A stretch of 64,000 bases of DNA from Bromus sterilis (Eukaryota > Streptophyta > Magnoliopsida > Poales > Poaceae). The stretch is from contig OX465600.1 in assembly GCA_950022295.1 (NCBI GenBank), positions 230,289,782 to 230,353,781 of the forward strand, read 5' to 3'. The notes below the pieces were generated by a model. It did no database searches. It was not told the DNA's origin and was given only the letters and a program-made list of their open reading frames with translations. Every line of letters begins with the position of its first letter. Position 1 is the first letter of the stretch. Positions 9,601 to 22,100 of this stretch are shown one piece after another. Position numbers and translations under genes: made by a program.

Positions 9601-12600
9601 CTAATTGCGGTTGATTAAGTATTCGATGCTTGAACTTACTGCTTGATAGTGGCTTGGAAGGGATGAGGTGACAATGTGTGCTGACGGCAATCAAGATAGT
9701 TGATGGTCGACAACACTCTCCCTCTACATCTATCAATTGATTAATATATGAATAAATTTTATGATCGTTTGAATGAGGACTTTTATTAGTGTGTCTTGCA
9801 TCTCGCGAAGACAATTATTCATATTAGTGAGAAACAAGTCAGTTGTTCTCCTTTTATGAATGATATCTATTATGGTCACATTACGATTATGAATGAGTTA
9901 TTCTTATATTGATGATAGTTGTTTGATCATTTATAAGAAATATTGTAATGCCAAGAAATATCCAGGCTTAATAATGACACTACAGTTTAAGTCATGAATG
10001 GTATGATGATGTCTTAAGATACTTGATCTCTTGACACATACAAACCATGCCTTTTAGGTGAGATGACTAAAACCTCGCATTCTGGTAAAACGGAATGTGT
10101 ACTGATTGTTGAGTATCATACATTGTGATGTATCGTATGTCAGCATGTAGTGAATTTCATTATTTCGTGAACTTCGTATGTGGACTTAGATGAATATTTG
10201 TATTCACTAATGAAACATGAGTCTGAAATAATTTGATATGATCAAAAGGGATTTCAGAGTAAAGATGGATATTAAATTAACAAGAAAGACAAGTCTCTAC
10301 GATTTGATCAAAGTGACAAATGTTTTGAGTTAGTCTTGGGCATAAAGACTTGTGTGAAAGTTGTTCCACAAATTACAATGTCTTGAGACACTTCAATATG
10401 ATTGACGTGCCAGACCATTGTGATCATATTCTATGAAAAAGTGTATGGTCTAAGTTATCTCTTACCAAGTTACGTTATTATTGTTTAGAGTTATTAATTT
10501 AATATGCGAACACTCACTTCAGCATAGGGAACCATCTGAGTTCGTGGAAACCAACACTATATATGTCATGGTGTGTAGTGGTTTCTAGGAAGCTTGATTT
10601 ATGTAAGATAAATTATCTTTGTAGTGTATCCTTAGACAACTATGGATGCATCTTCCACAACTAGAACCAAAAGGAGCAAAACTTGTATTGCTATGTTTGG
10701 TGTTTGTCAAGAATTGTTCTTGATAAATGTGGTAATGGAAGAAAAGTGAAAGTTCAACCAAGGTAATTGACCTTGCCTCCAAATGTCAGAGTAGTGCAAC
10801 GGAATATGTTCCGGAAGCAAGGCTCTACAATAAGAGGAGAAACTAATGATAAAGATCATGATGTTTTGAAGGGAGCTTTTACTAAGAAAGGTAGGATTCA
10901 AGAATATATATATTTGCCCTTGGTGCAAAATGTTATTCATGATTCACCTGTCATGTTAATGGAACAAGACATTCCTACGAACTACAAAGAAGCGATGGTG
11001 GACCTAAGTACGAGATATGACTATGAGTCATGAAATCCTATGTTGAGTTACATTTAAGATTGCTTGAATCTTATCAAGTAAGGAGGTTACTTGATATTAA
11101 CAATAACTTCAGAGTTATAAGGAATAAATGTCAACATCAAAGGGACGTCAAGATTGGTTTGTCACAAAGATTGTTTCTGACAAATTCAATGGGTTGACTA
11201 CAATATGTAGCAATGCTTGAGTCAAAGGGATATTCACTACGATTGATCCAGAATTGTTATCAATACCGTGACTTCCTCAAATCCTGTATTTGAAGAAGTG
11301 TTGTAATTGGTACAACAAGAAGGTTTTGGAAAAACATATGGATACTAGTGCCTCGTAAACTGAATTCTCGATTTGATGAATGATCAAAGGATTTTGGACT
11401 TAGCCAAAATATCGAGGAAACATGCATTTGCATGAAACTGAGTGGGAGCTGAATAGTTTCCTGAAACTTGATATATGTAGACGACATATTTTGAGTGGGA
11501 GCTATGGGAGTATTATCCTAGCCTTATATGTAAATGACATATTTGAGTAGGAGCCATGTGGTTAGTATCCTGAACTTAATATGTGTCTGACATATCTAAG
11601 TGGGAGCCATGTGGATGTTATCCTTGTCTTATATGTGGCTGACATATTTGAGTGGGAGCAATATGAGTGTTATCCTATAACTTAATATGTGCATGACATA
11701 TTTGAGTGGGAGCATGATAACATTCTCATATATGGATAACATATTATGAATGGTGCAGTTTGTGTTAATGATTATTTGAATCGTTCATAAATGAAGATGA
11801 ATAAGTATTAAGCATTGAAAATCTATTAAGATAGATATGTGTTTAATAACATTGAGTCGTAATACTTTCCTGGATAAGATTCTGAAGGAGTTCAGAATGG
11901 GACAAGTCAAGAAGTGGTCCTTACTTGTATATCCAAGAGAAGTGTTGAGTTAATCTCAGTACAAGAACAATGGTTAATGGTTAATGAAAGAAATGGATGT
12001 GTTGGATCCTCTATGCCTTTGTCATAGGTTCTTTCATATAAAACCAGAGTTATGTACTCGACGTAATGTGACCCAAGTTCTTAGTAGTAAGAAAATGTTG
12101 TGATATGATTTATGAGTAAATCATTGAACAAAGAGTTAAGTTTATCCTTCAGTGTCTGGAGAGAACTGAGGATACATCTCAAATTTGTAAAGGATAGTGG
12201 ACTTGACCATAAATGTTATGCTGGTTCAAGTTTTGACACTAACCTAGAAAATTGAGATATCATACTAATGAAAGCCTAAGTTGAAAGAAACATGGTTAGA
12301 CATCAAAGTTGCATACAATGCACTAAGGATTGAATCTACATTGATGTGGCTGCTTTAGAAGTAGCAGGAGTTATATTATGGCTTAAGAAGTTCGACTTCT
12401 GATTGAGTGAGTTTCAAGTGTGCATGACTATGGGAAAGTCCGCGTGACCCACCGGATGTCATTGCTGTGACACAGCAAACGAAGTCTCATTTCACCGCCA
12501 AATATATATACCTCATCATTATAGTGGATAATGAAGGAATGTCAAATTAGGTGACATTATGATTTGCAAAAGGACATACGGTTCTGAATGGTACCCAGAC

Positions 12601-12689
12601 CGTTGATACAACCTCTTCCACGGGCAAGCATGATCAATAAGGAGTTATGATCCAGAGAAAATGCAACTAGTTTATTTGTACTCTAGTGC
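9601..12689 (+). pseudogene. Copia-B pol relic, extremely degenerate
   Basis: This is the position expected for protease, integrase, reverse transcriptase and RNase H, but no frame exceeds about 90 codons. Around 11430-11490 a short frame reads like the block before and through the catalytic YVDDI of Copia reverse transcriptase (CICMKLSGS, then IYVDDIF). That block is followed by a tandem array of its own copies. The rest is AT-rich with no recognisable domain. Confidence 0.5.
11440..11750 (+). repeat. Tandem array of the reverse-transcriptase YVDDI block in Copia-B
   Basis: Six units start with gagtgggagc-like sequence at 11440, 11493, 11545, 11598, 11650 and 11704, giving spacings of 53, 52, 53, 52 and 54 bp. 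Each unit ends with a tatatgt...gacatatt core that corresponds to YVDDI in the first unit and degenerates afterwards. Because the period is not a multiple of three, the array cannot keep one frame. Confidence 0.8.
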
Positions 12690-12700
12690 AAGTGGGAGAC
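12690..12700 (+). other. Copia-B polypurine tract
   Basis: AAGTGGGAGAC immediately before the 3' LTR, identical to the tract of Copia-A. Confidence 0.8.
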
Positions 12701-14494
12701 TGTTGGGAATGTGCCCTAGAGGCAAATAAAATATGTTTTATCGAGCATATTCCATTAGTTCATAATACGTTTGATACTATGCTAGAACTGTATTAAGCGG
12801 AAACATTAATACAGGTGTGGTATACAAACAACCAGGTCCCTAGTTAACCCTAGTATACTAGTCCATTGGGCGATTGATGATCAAGGTTTCCTGATCATGA
12901 GACAATGGCGTCTGTTGACAATGGAGTCGTATCATTGGATAATGATATGATGGACATACACCCACCAGAAGTGTTGCGATGTGATCAAGTCACATAGTTC
13001 GACATTGCGATAACTATAACGTAGTGATCAGATCCTTTGACTGTAATGATCATACGTAATTGTCATCTATGAGGAGACTTTGATTTGTATCCCACCGCCT
13101 GACTGAAATATGCTGGCCATAACGGTGCACTTTGGGTATTCGGAAATAGATGGTTGATGAGTATGCAAATAGATCAAAGCGGGATTTGTCAATCCGTGTG
13201 ACGGATAGGTACTCTGGGCCCACTCGGTGATATTGCATCATAAAGTTTGCAAACATGTGACTAGGTCACGGAGTTGTAATATCACGGGAACGAGTAAACT
13301 TGTTTGTTGAGAACGAGGACGAACTAGGTATAGTGGATACCGATGATCAAACCTCGGACAAGCAAAGTACCACGGGACAAAGGGAACAGGCACACGGTTA
13401 ACGGATCCAACAGCGATTGAAGTTCATTCGATGGAAGCGCAGGGGCTATCAAGGATTGGAACCAGGTCCAATTGATTAGTCATTGATCAATGAGAATTGT
13501 CTCGATCATGTCTGCTGTTTCCCGGACCGTAGGGTGTTACACTTAAGGGTACTCGACGCAGTAAGGATTGATTCGGGATCACCGGAGAAATTGGAGAGAA
13601 CACCGGAATTGTTCCGGTGATGGCTGGAATTGTTCCGATGAAGGCCGGAAGTTGTTCCGGGTATTTTGAAAGGTTCAAAATATATTTAATAATGTTTAAT
13701 ATATGTTTTATTATTTAATTATCTGAATTAAATATTAAAATGTATTTAAATATAATTAAAAATGAATTAAAAGGCATAGGGCCCATTAGGGGGAGAGGGA
13801 GTCTTCCCCCATGGGCCATGGCGCCATGAGGGGGCCCACCCCCCTTATTTGGTGCGCCACCCCCCTCCCTTGGGATTAGTCCCACATGGGAAGTTGAGGG
13901 GAGGTGGCACCCCTCCTTGACCTATATAAGGAGGGGTAGGGGTGCCCTTTTAATCATGAATTTTTTGAGAAAAGTTTCTCATCTCTCTCCCTTCTTTCTC
14001 CTTCCTATGAGTGGACTCCCCTTGTTTGGAGGCTGCTCTGGGTTGGGGATTTCTCCACTATACGCACGCCGTCGTGCTGCTGGAATCGGGATCCGAATCC
14101 ATCTTCTTTCCGCTGCTCTACTGGTTCGGAGCCCGGAGGGACGTCGGGTATACTGTATGTGTATAATCCCGCGAGGCACTACACTTGTGGTGCTACTTCA
14201 TCGTCGTGGCCGTATCGCGAGGTCTTCATCAGCAACGTTCCGACGGGGACGTAATCCCGTCATCGGTCCGCAAGGATCGGGTGGCTACAGGAGTCATCGT
14301 GGATCTGCGCGGCATCGGGGATTGCCGGTACGACTACACCAACCACGTTCATGCGGGAACGTTTCCCGCTTAACGGACTACATACTGGTATGTGATCTAT
14401 TTCTGTCCGTTACTTGCATCAGCATAGCATAGGTCTTGGGATTGGGTATCGTAGGTCAAGGAAAAATTTGTGTTTTCTGCCACGAACCCCAACA
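12701..14494 (+). repeat. Copia-B 3' LTR (1,794 bp)
   Basis: Starts TGTTGGG after the polypurine tract and ends CCCAACA before the TSD tctaa. It retains the 70-bp AT-rich segment absent from the 5' LTR. Confidence 0.92.
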
Positions 14495-14499
14495 TCTAA

Positions 14500-17034
14500 T
14501 TCATATAGACCCATAATAAGGCTTGCAATCGTAATCCAGTATTACATTCAAGTATATTATCTTTTCTATCATTTAGAGTATTGTCCGCAGTTTCTCTTCA
14601 CATACTGAATGCTTGGACTTTGCTCAGGTTCTGTGTTTTGCCAACCAAGCACATCGGAACCTGTTCTTCTTCTAAGAACCTTTGAGTCATTCTGTTATTG
14701 GATTCACAACTTCCGTTTTATGGTAGAATCATATGTCAAAGGTCATATAGGATCACATGTCTTGAGACAAAGTGCATCCCTATTCTTCCATTAAAACATT
14801 ATTTTGTGATACTAAGGTTTTACATCCTTTATATAATTACTAGCCACAAGAACCTTTTCTTGTTTAGGATATCATTCCAATCCTTTTGATGTTCATTACA
14901 CGTGTCCTAATCTATCCTTATAGATTTTAGTGTGTGACACATCTCTATTTCGTTCATATAAGATTCTCGTAATCCTTTCATCTTATTAGCCTTAATCTCC
15001 ATGTATATCAACGTATATATATGAGATTGTTTTCACATATATCATCGTATATATATGAAATTGACATTGTGCTCCCACTCAAATATATCCAACATATATC
15101 TGTAAGTAAGTTTTATTAAGTTTCTATTCTAATTATGTCAGACATAATAATATTGCTCCCTAAGCTCCCACTCAGAAAATGCTCTCTGCATTCCAAGTTT
15201 CAGGAAGTCTCTAAAGCTCCCACTCAGTTTCATGAAATTACAGTCCATCTCAATATTTTGATTACTTCAAAATCACTTGATCAAATCAAGGTTGAGAGTT
15301 TCTGCCTTGAGGTACTATGGTCCATCTTATCGAAACATTCTTTCGTTATGCCAATTGCTACTTCTCTTCAAATTCCACAATTTGAATGTGATGCAATTTC
15401 AAGCTATGGTCCCTTCATAGTGTTCGTGAATGAAATACCCATATTGATTTAGCATTACTACGCTTCCGTAGTCAATCATTGTTGAATTTAGCCATAACAT
15501 CTTTTATGTGCCAAATCATGCCTTTATGTGTTGCGTCATTCTTAATAACTTCCTGGTTATTCGGAATGTGAAATAACTACTTTATTTCATAGGATGTGAG
15601 CCATCCCATATGCAACTCAATATGATTTCATTTCTCCTCGTTTCCTAGGTAACCATCAATCCTTCGTAGTTTATGAGCAGTGTCCCTTTTGTTTCACTTA
15701 AGAAGACTCATGATTATTGTTCTGTACAGAACATATTCATGACAATCTTCTTATTTTTAAACTAAGGCTTTAACTAATATACCATGATCATCATCAATAG
15801 CATATTTCCTCTTCTCATGGAGTCATTTTAGCGGAACATTTTCCGTTGCGTTACTCTGTTATCTGGAGGCAAGGTCAATCACCCTGGTCAAAGAATTCAC
15901 TTTTCTCCCATTGGTTTATTCCTTGAGAACCATCTTCTCATTCACCAATTCAAGCAATACAAGTTTTGCTATTTGGGAAGGTGTGTTTTACAATTTCTCA
16001 CAACTCTAATACAAAGAAAGTTATATCATATAAAGTTCTAGAAACTTTCTAACACCATCATCATATGGAGTCATCAGCTTCATTAAATTCAGAATGGTTT
16101 CCTTATTTCATGAAGTGGGTGTTTTAACTTAATAAATTCTAAAAACTTTGTTCATTCAAAATAGCATTAGCGTAAGGGGAATGTATTTAGACCATACTAC
16201 ATTTTAGTATGACTACGAATGGTTCAGGTGCTTGAGCACTTTAAACTTCCATCATAATTTGTGGCATTATTTCCACAAGTCTCCCATTTATGTCAACTAT
16301 AATACTCATCACTTTGATCACATCATGGTGATTTGTATTCTTATATCCAACTTCACTGTGATTCCGTAATCTCAGATTTATGATCTTAATTGAATGCCTT
16401 GTTAATTTAATCATGTGAAGCATCTTTAATGATTATTCATGTGCTTGGTTAATACATCATTTATGTACAATGTTTGGCACAAGTTCTACTTTGCTAGAAC
16501 TCCGTTATTATTCATATAGGTTGATAATAAATTCATGAGTTAATAGATCGAGTATCTAATGAGTTCATCATGTATGAATTCATCTCATGCATTTAATCTA
16601 ACTATGACTTTTGACTTCGTTGTTATTCATAATAACTCAATCATTAAACATTGAATATCACTTGACAATTATGGTGTTATATAAATGCTTCTATCATAAT
16701 ATAAACTCAGTTGTAATCATAGTATAAGCACACTTTATTCATCAAACTGGAATAACTAACTTGTCTCAAAACATGAATAACTTCGTCTTGCGAGATGCAA
16801 GACATATCACTAAGTGTTCATACTTAATCGATTACAAAAGATTTATCTAATACTCTAAGTATAATTCTATGATAGATGTCTTGGTGAAATCTTGGTGGCC
16901 ATCAACTGTCTTGGTTGCCATCAATCCTGGATCGCACCTCTTCTCGTCCATGCAACGGCAGGCCCTCTTTTCATAAAACAGAACAAGTATCAAATACTTA
17001 TTAAATTGCAAATGTTGTATAAGGGAACAAACAT
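14500..17034 (-). pseudogene. Copia-A pol relic
   Basis: Minus-strand continuation of the Copia-A internal domain after the Copia-B insertion. No long frame exists. Around 15060-15220 the reverse strand contains three gagtgggagc blocks and a tatgtctgacata core, equivalents of the repeated YVDDI block of Copia-B, but with irregular spacing. Otherwise I see only AT-rich sequence without recognisable domains. Confidence 0.5.
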
Positions 17035-17694
17035 TTATAACGAGTATATCAAACATATACCTTCTCCATCAACAATATCTCCTTTAATGGGTTCATCCTC
17101 TAAATCTCGGAGGTTGAACATGAACTCAAAGAACTGAAGGCTTTCAGCTCTTCCGACATAGTCATGGACAAAGTCTGTGTAACTCGGTGGAAGAGAGTGT
17201 AGCACCGTGTTTATAGCAGACTCCTCTGTGGTCCAATAGTCAAAGTCCTCCACGAGTTTCAGATGTATCCCATGCATCTTGGCTACGTGAGTTTTCAGAC
17301 AAGTGTTCTCTTCAATCTTTGTAGTAAGAAACTCATTTTCTAACTCAAATCTGGCCACTCTGAACTGATGTATAAACAATGACTTCATCATGTCGATTGT
17401 GTCAAACGTGTCCATATCCGCATATTGTTCATGTAAATATTGCAGAAAGCTAGTTTCTATGACACTTTTAACCATGGCGTAAGTCCTTCGACAATTATGG
17501 TAATCAAGCATTACTTTTTCATCCATATTGTCTACTGGAGGGTCTCCCATGCGCTCTTGTATCACGAACAAGAGGTTAGCTCTCTTGAGCACATTCCTAA
17601 GGTATAAGTACCAATCAAAGAAATTTGACCCATCATCTTCAAGTCTTTCACCACGTAAGAAAGTAACCAATCCATGATACTGATTCATGTCCAT
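17035..17694 (-). CDS. gag: Copia-A gag-like ORF (219 aa, UBN2-type)
   Basis: The only sizeable open frame of Copia-A. It begins MDMNQYHGLVTFLRGERLED and contains GSNFFDWYLYLRNVLKRA near residues 22-40, the typical start of a Copia gag (UBN2 / Retrotran_gag_2 family). LHSLPPSYTDFVHDY lies near residues 167-181. Gag packages element RNA in cytoplasmic particles. The ORF stops soon after the conserved block, without the CCHC zinc knuckle, and the sequence beyond is degenerate, so this is a short or truncated gag. It sits at the expected distance from the 5' LTR on the minus strand. Whether such a protein is made or useful is unknown. Confidence 0.65.
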   Translation of the reverse strand: MDMNQYHGLVTFLRGERLEDDGSNFFDWYLYLRNVLKRANLLFVIQERMGDPPVDNMDEKVMLDYHNCRRTYAMVKSVIETSFLQYLHEQYADMDTFDTIDMMKSLFIHQFRVARFELENEFLTTKIEENTCLKTHVAKMHGIHLKLVEDFDYWTTEESAINTVLHSLPPSYTDFVHDYVGRAESLQFFEFMFNLRDLEDEPIKGDIVDGEGICLIYSL

Positions 17695-18542
17695 TTTAAT
17701 TTTCTACAAAATATTTTCAAGGAAAACAATTAAGACTAGTTCATAACAATGAGTTCATAATAATCATATTATAGATGAGCTCACATTAAAACAATCATCC
17801 CTAAGAAGTTTTAGTGATTACATGATCCAGATTCACTATCCGTCCTCGAATATCACAACGGTCGACGGATTAGTTTCAAAGGTAGACAACTAGTTTGTGC
17901 GAACACATCCTATATGTGACTCATGCTCGATCTTTCGATCTCTAGTATTCCGAGGCCATATGTACATATGCTAGGCTCGCCAAATTGACCTTAGTGTTAT
18001 ATGCTGCTTAGCAAGGCCATATCGACATATGCTAGGCTTGCCAGGCCCAACCTCATGCGAACTCTAATGTATGTATGGCACCCGATCGTCACGGCCTGCC
18101 TATCATAAAGAGAACCTTCCAGGTGGTGCACACTTCGGTAGAATACTTATGTTTGGCATTTTATAAGGGATCATCTTATTTAATGCTACCGTCGTGTATC
18201 CTATACTAGCAAGTTTTAAGATGTATGATCATGGTGGCACTAAGTCTACAATGTCTCCATTTAAGTTTGTTTTATCATGATGAACATTTACTACTTTCTA
18301 GTAACACATAGAAAAGCTATCACTACATCAAGATCAAGCAAACAACAATAGCCCCCTCTGCAATATAAAGTTAGACGCCTCTAAGTTGTATATTTCATGT
18401 TTTACGTGGCTGCTAGGGCTTTTCATAGATCAACCATTTCTACGAACATTGAACCAAAACGCTGATTATAGATTGTCTCTATTACACCCCGTACGGGGCC
18501 CTCCGTTGCAAATTCCATATCCGCTAAAGTAAGAGAGACATA
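17695..18542 (-). other. Copia-A untranslated leader, split by CACTA-1
   Basis: Non-coding leader matching the Copia-B leader in reverse orientation. It is interrupted after gagagac by CACTA-1 and resumes at 30104. Comparison with 8161-8215 (reverse complement) shows the original site and identifies aga as the CACTA-1 target triplet. Confidence 0.7.
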
Positions 18543-18780
18543 CACTAGTGCAAAACAGGTCAATAGAACAAGTTCTGGGAGGCAATTAGAACCGGTTTTG
18601 TCAACCGGTGCTAAAGTTTCGGTGCTAGAGGGTGAACCCCTTTAGAACCGGTTGCTCACGAACCGGTTCTAAAATCTCTGTAGCCAGCCACGTGGTGGCA
18701 GGTTGGGCGCGAGGGCTCGGGAACCTTCAGCACCGGTTTGTAACACAAACCGATTCTAAAGATTTAGAGGTTTAAGTTTT
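18543..18780. repeat. CACTA-1 left terminal inverted repeat and subterminal array
   Basis: The terminal CACTAGTGCAAAACAGG is followed by several partly palindromic units of the aaccggtgctaaag type. In En/Spm these units bind the transposon protein TnpA; that role here is by analogy. Confidence 0.8.
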
Positions 18781-19102
18781 TTTAATTATTTTCTTTTTGG
18801 TTTTAATAGTTTAGGGTTTATTGTTTATTAATTCTTTTCTTTTGGGTTTAGGATTACTGTTTATTTTACGCTATTACATAATGTACAATGCATATATGTA
18901 TATACATGTAGAATATCTCGTAGCTAGCTAGAACCATCATATATAGTAGAATTATCGTACCTCCAACATATATATACATCGATCATATATAGTACTAGTG
19001 CCTCACCACCGCCCCTCTTTTCTTGCCTCGAGCCCAAAGCAGTGGAGTGCATTTGAATATACACATACAGTTACATCATATGGACAACACACCAGTTTCC
19101 TA
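18781..19102. other. CACTA-1 sequence between left subterminal array and gene end
   Basis: AT-rich, no ORF supported; probably the 3' untranslated and flanking region of the minus-strand gene ending at 19103. Confidence 0.4.
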
Positions 19103-22100
19103 TTACATATGGTAAGGGAATTCTCCGGTCGACTTATTTATGACTTCACGAAGAAGAAATCCCGCTATTTCCTCTTGAAGTGCTCGCATGCGATCATTTA
19201 TGTCGAGTTTATCCCGCTTCTCCCAAATCTTATTATTTAAAGAAGATGATCAATATATGAATGTATTACATATGGTAAGAACAAAGTCTAGATAGTATTT
19301 ACGTACCATCATTGTTCTTTGATTAAACTTTTCGGTCATATAGCGAATGTTCTCCATTACGATGTAAGCACAAGGTTCAGTCCCCGATGTCTGCCTCATA
19401 CACTTCACAACAAAATAGAATTCAAATAGATTTAATAATCAAGCATATATATGATAATGGTATATTGAAACTAGAAATATAATTAAATCGAATGTTCTCT
19501 CACATATTTATCGTATTGCCACGTCAGCTTCTCCTTCCATTCACCGCGCTCGAGTTTTTTGAACTTTCCTCAAACTCTGCCGTCAAAGAAAATGAATAAA
19601 GGAGTTAATTACTTGATATAACAGAAACTTAAAGTGAACACTAAAGAAGCCTACATGTGTGATAATGATTAAAATTACCTGGCGAATGAGTTCTTAATTT
19701 CTTTATAATCACTAATATCTTTACGTAGTGAGTTCATTACTATAACCATTCCTTTTTCCATTTCAATGACTAGCAGGATGAAGTGATAGCTGCGCACACG
19801 TAAGCGGGTATCACTTATATAACAATATCGAGTAAGAAAAACTATAATTTGTAGTACAAAATAATGACACTCACTTGAAGTTGTAAGGAAATAGTATATG
19901 TTCTTCTGCATGTAGATCCCTCAAACTTTTACGAAAAAGGGTCTCCGCAAATTCTGTATTATGTTTTACTGTTACTTCATGTATGGTATTTGGGTCAATG
20001 AACCCAATGCCAAAGACTCCAGCTTTTCTCATTTCGTACATCTTAATTCTGCGTAATACCACACACAAAAGAATATATATAGTGAGGATAATACAGTCAA
20101 TGACGTATGAGCTGAGCTAGAAAGAAATCACTTACAGACAATACAAACTGACGATAGATTTGTCGAGTGCCAATTGATGGAATAACTGAAATAATTCTTC
20201 ATTTGCAATCCACAAGTCACCAGTTCCATTGTCGAAATAATCTGTCCTGATCGGAATCCAGAAGCCGGTCATCTCGAACGGTATAGCTTCTGTGATGTAC
20301 CACTTATGCAAGTTGCACATTTGCGTTGATAATAGCTTCTCTTCTTCTTCAGTGACCATAGGCTCCCCTTTTGCATATTTACTTTTTGGAGATGGCTCAC
20401 CGGAAAAGTCATCAAGGTTTAAAAATTGTTCAATAGTAAGACCCGCCTCTCTAGCAAATGCTCTTTGTTCGTCGGTTATCTCTTCATGCTGCTTGGTATT
20501 CACCTTGAGCGGGGCTATCGATTGCACTGTCTGTTCTCCGAGTTGGGCAACAGTTTTCCCGCATTTTTTACTACCTGAGTGGCTGCTTCTTGAACCCTTT
20601 TGCAGAAATGACTTGTTAATAGAGCGTTCGTAGTCCGAGAACACGGTCTTAACAGGGGGTTCAAACATCTTCAATAAGTGTTGTACTGTTACCTCAGGTA
20701 TTTTCTCCTTCGGTGGCGGGGGAGGTTTCGGTGCAAGGTGCTTCGCCACGGCTTCATCCACTATGGCCTTGGTTTCATCTACACTCCTATCCCAGGGTAA
20801 GACCGGTGGACTCTTCTGGGGTTTAACTTTCTTTGTTTTCTTCTTCGGTGGACTGCTATGACACGGCGGAGGTCGATTAATTTTTGATTGTCGTGTTTGC
20901 CTTCTATCCATCATGGGGGGAGCTGGTGGGATCGGTTGGCGCTGCGGACTCGCGATGTGGGGTGGTTGTGGTGGAATCGACTGACGCGGCGGAGTCGCGC
21001 TGCGCTCCACGGGGATGGATGGTGCAGGACTCGGCTGACGTCGCAGCGGATCAGTCCCACTGTGCTCCATCTCGGGGATGGATGGTGCAGGACTCGGCTG
21101 ATGTTGCGGACTCGCACTGCGCTCCATCTCGGGGAGGGTTGCAGGACTCGGCTGGTGCTGCGGAGTCGGGATGCACTCCATCTCCGGGGGTGGTGGTGAA
21201 CTTGATGTCGAACGCGTTGGACTTGACATAATGGATGAAAATATGATCCATTGTTTTCTTCATAGATAGATACCACTTTGTTTGGCTTCTCTGAGGGTCT
21301 TCTTCCCTTCACCTCCAGGAATATCAAGGTTTAGTTCTTGATATTCCATCACAACTTCATCCACCCCGACACGAGCATAGACAGGTGGAATCGGATTGCA
21401 GTGGTGCAGTGTTCTAGGTGGATTCGTTAAAGAAAAGTTGTCCGCCACCTTAATGGATATATTGTTCATTTTGAAGATTAGCTCGCAACGTTTCTGCTCT
21501 GTGATATCATCCACGGGGTAGTGGCCATCATCGACCCCCGTGGAGCCCGCACTGCTTTTCGTCATACATGTGACGGTAGTTGCTTCAGTTGGATCCTGAG
21601 TTGGCTGCGGTTGCTGGCTAAGTGACGCCTGTAGTCGCTCCTGCATATCCTTCATAGCATTTTCCAACTTTGAAAGACGGTCTGCTTCCAGCTTCTTCTT
21701 TCTTGCACGACTTTTGTAAGTATCTTTGTACTCCGCAAACCCCTCATACCATGGAACAACGCGTACGCCTCGCGTTTGTCCCGGATGTTCAGGATTCTTG
21801 AGGGCGCGTGTAAGCTCGTCGTTCTCTCTCTCAGGGATGAAAACCCCATTCCTGGCATCATCAATTGCATTTAGTATCTCTTGATCGGCTCCTTTAAGAC
21901 TTGCATTTATAATCACCTTCCCTGTCTTTGGGTCCAACTTTCCCCCATGCCCAAAAAACCAACTCCTGCACCTGGGCGGAAAATATATTATGACTGGAGT
22001 GACCCCTGCAGCAATCAGCTTCTTCTCAAATGCTTCCCACTTAGGCGACGCGGACTTGTAGCCACCTGTCCCCATGGTATGGAAAAGCTTATGCTTCTCA

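Larger units (their letters stand above)
6248..14494 (+). mobile_element. Copia-B, complete young non-autonomous BARE/Angela-like element, TSD tctaa
   Basis: LTRs begin TGTTGGG and end CCCAACA. The TSD tctaa is at 6243-6247 and 14495-14499. The 5' LTR is 6248-7971, the primer-binding site 7973-7984 (tggtatcagagc, initiator tRNA-Met), the polypurine tract 12690-12700 and the 3' LTR 12701-14494. By eye the LTRs differ by about eleven substitutions plus one 70-bp gap, so the insertion is recent. The 4.7-kb internal domain nevertheless has no long ORF, only relics of gag (LPPSYKDHV at 9427-9453) and of the reverse-transcriptase YVDDI motif. It therefore moved as an already defective element using proteins made elsewhere. 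Confidence 0.9.

Noticed and set aside
20884..21231. Plus-strand frames opposite the proline-rich part of the CACTA-1 second gene
   Set aside because: Shadows of the QPSPA repeat on the other strand.
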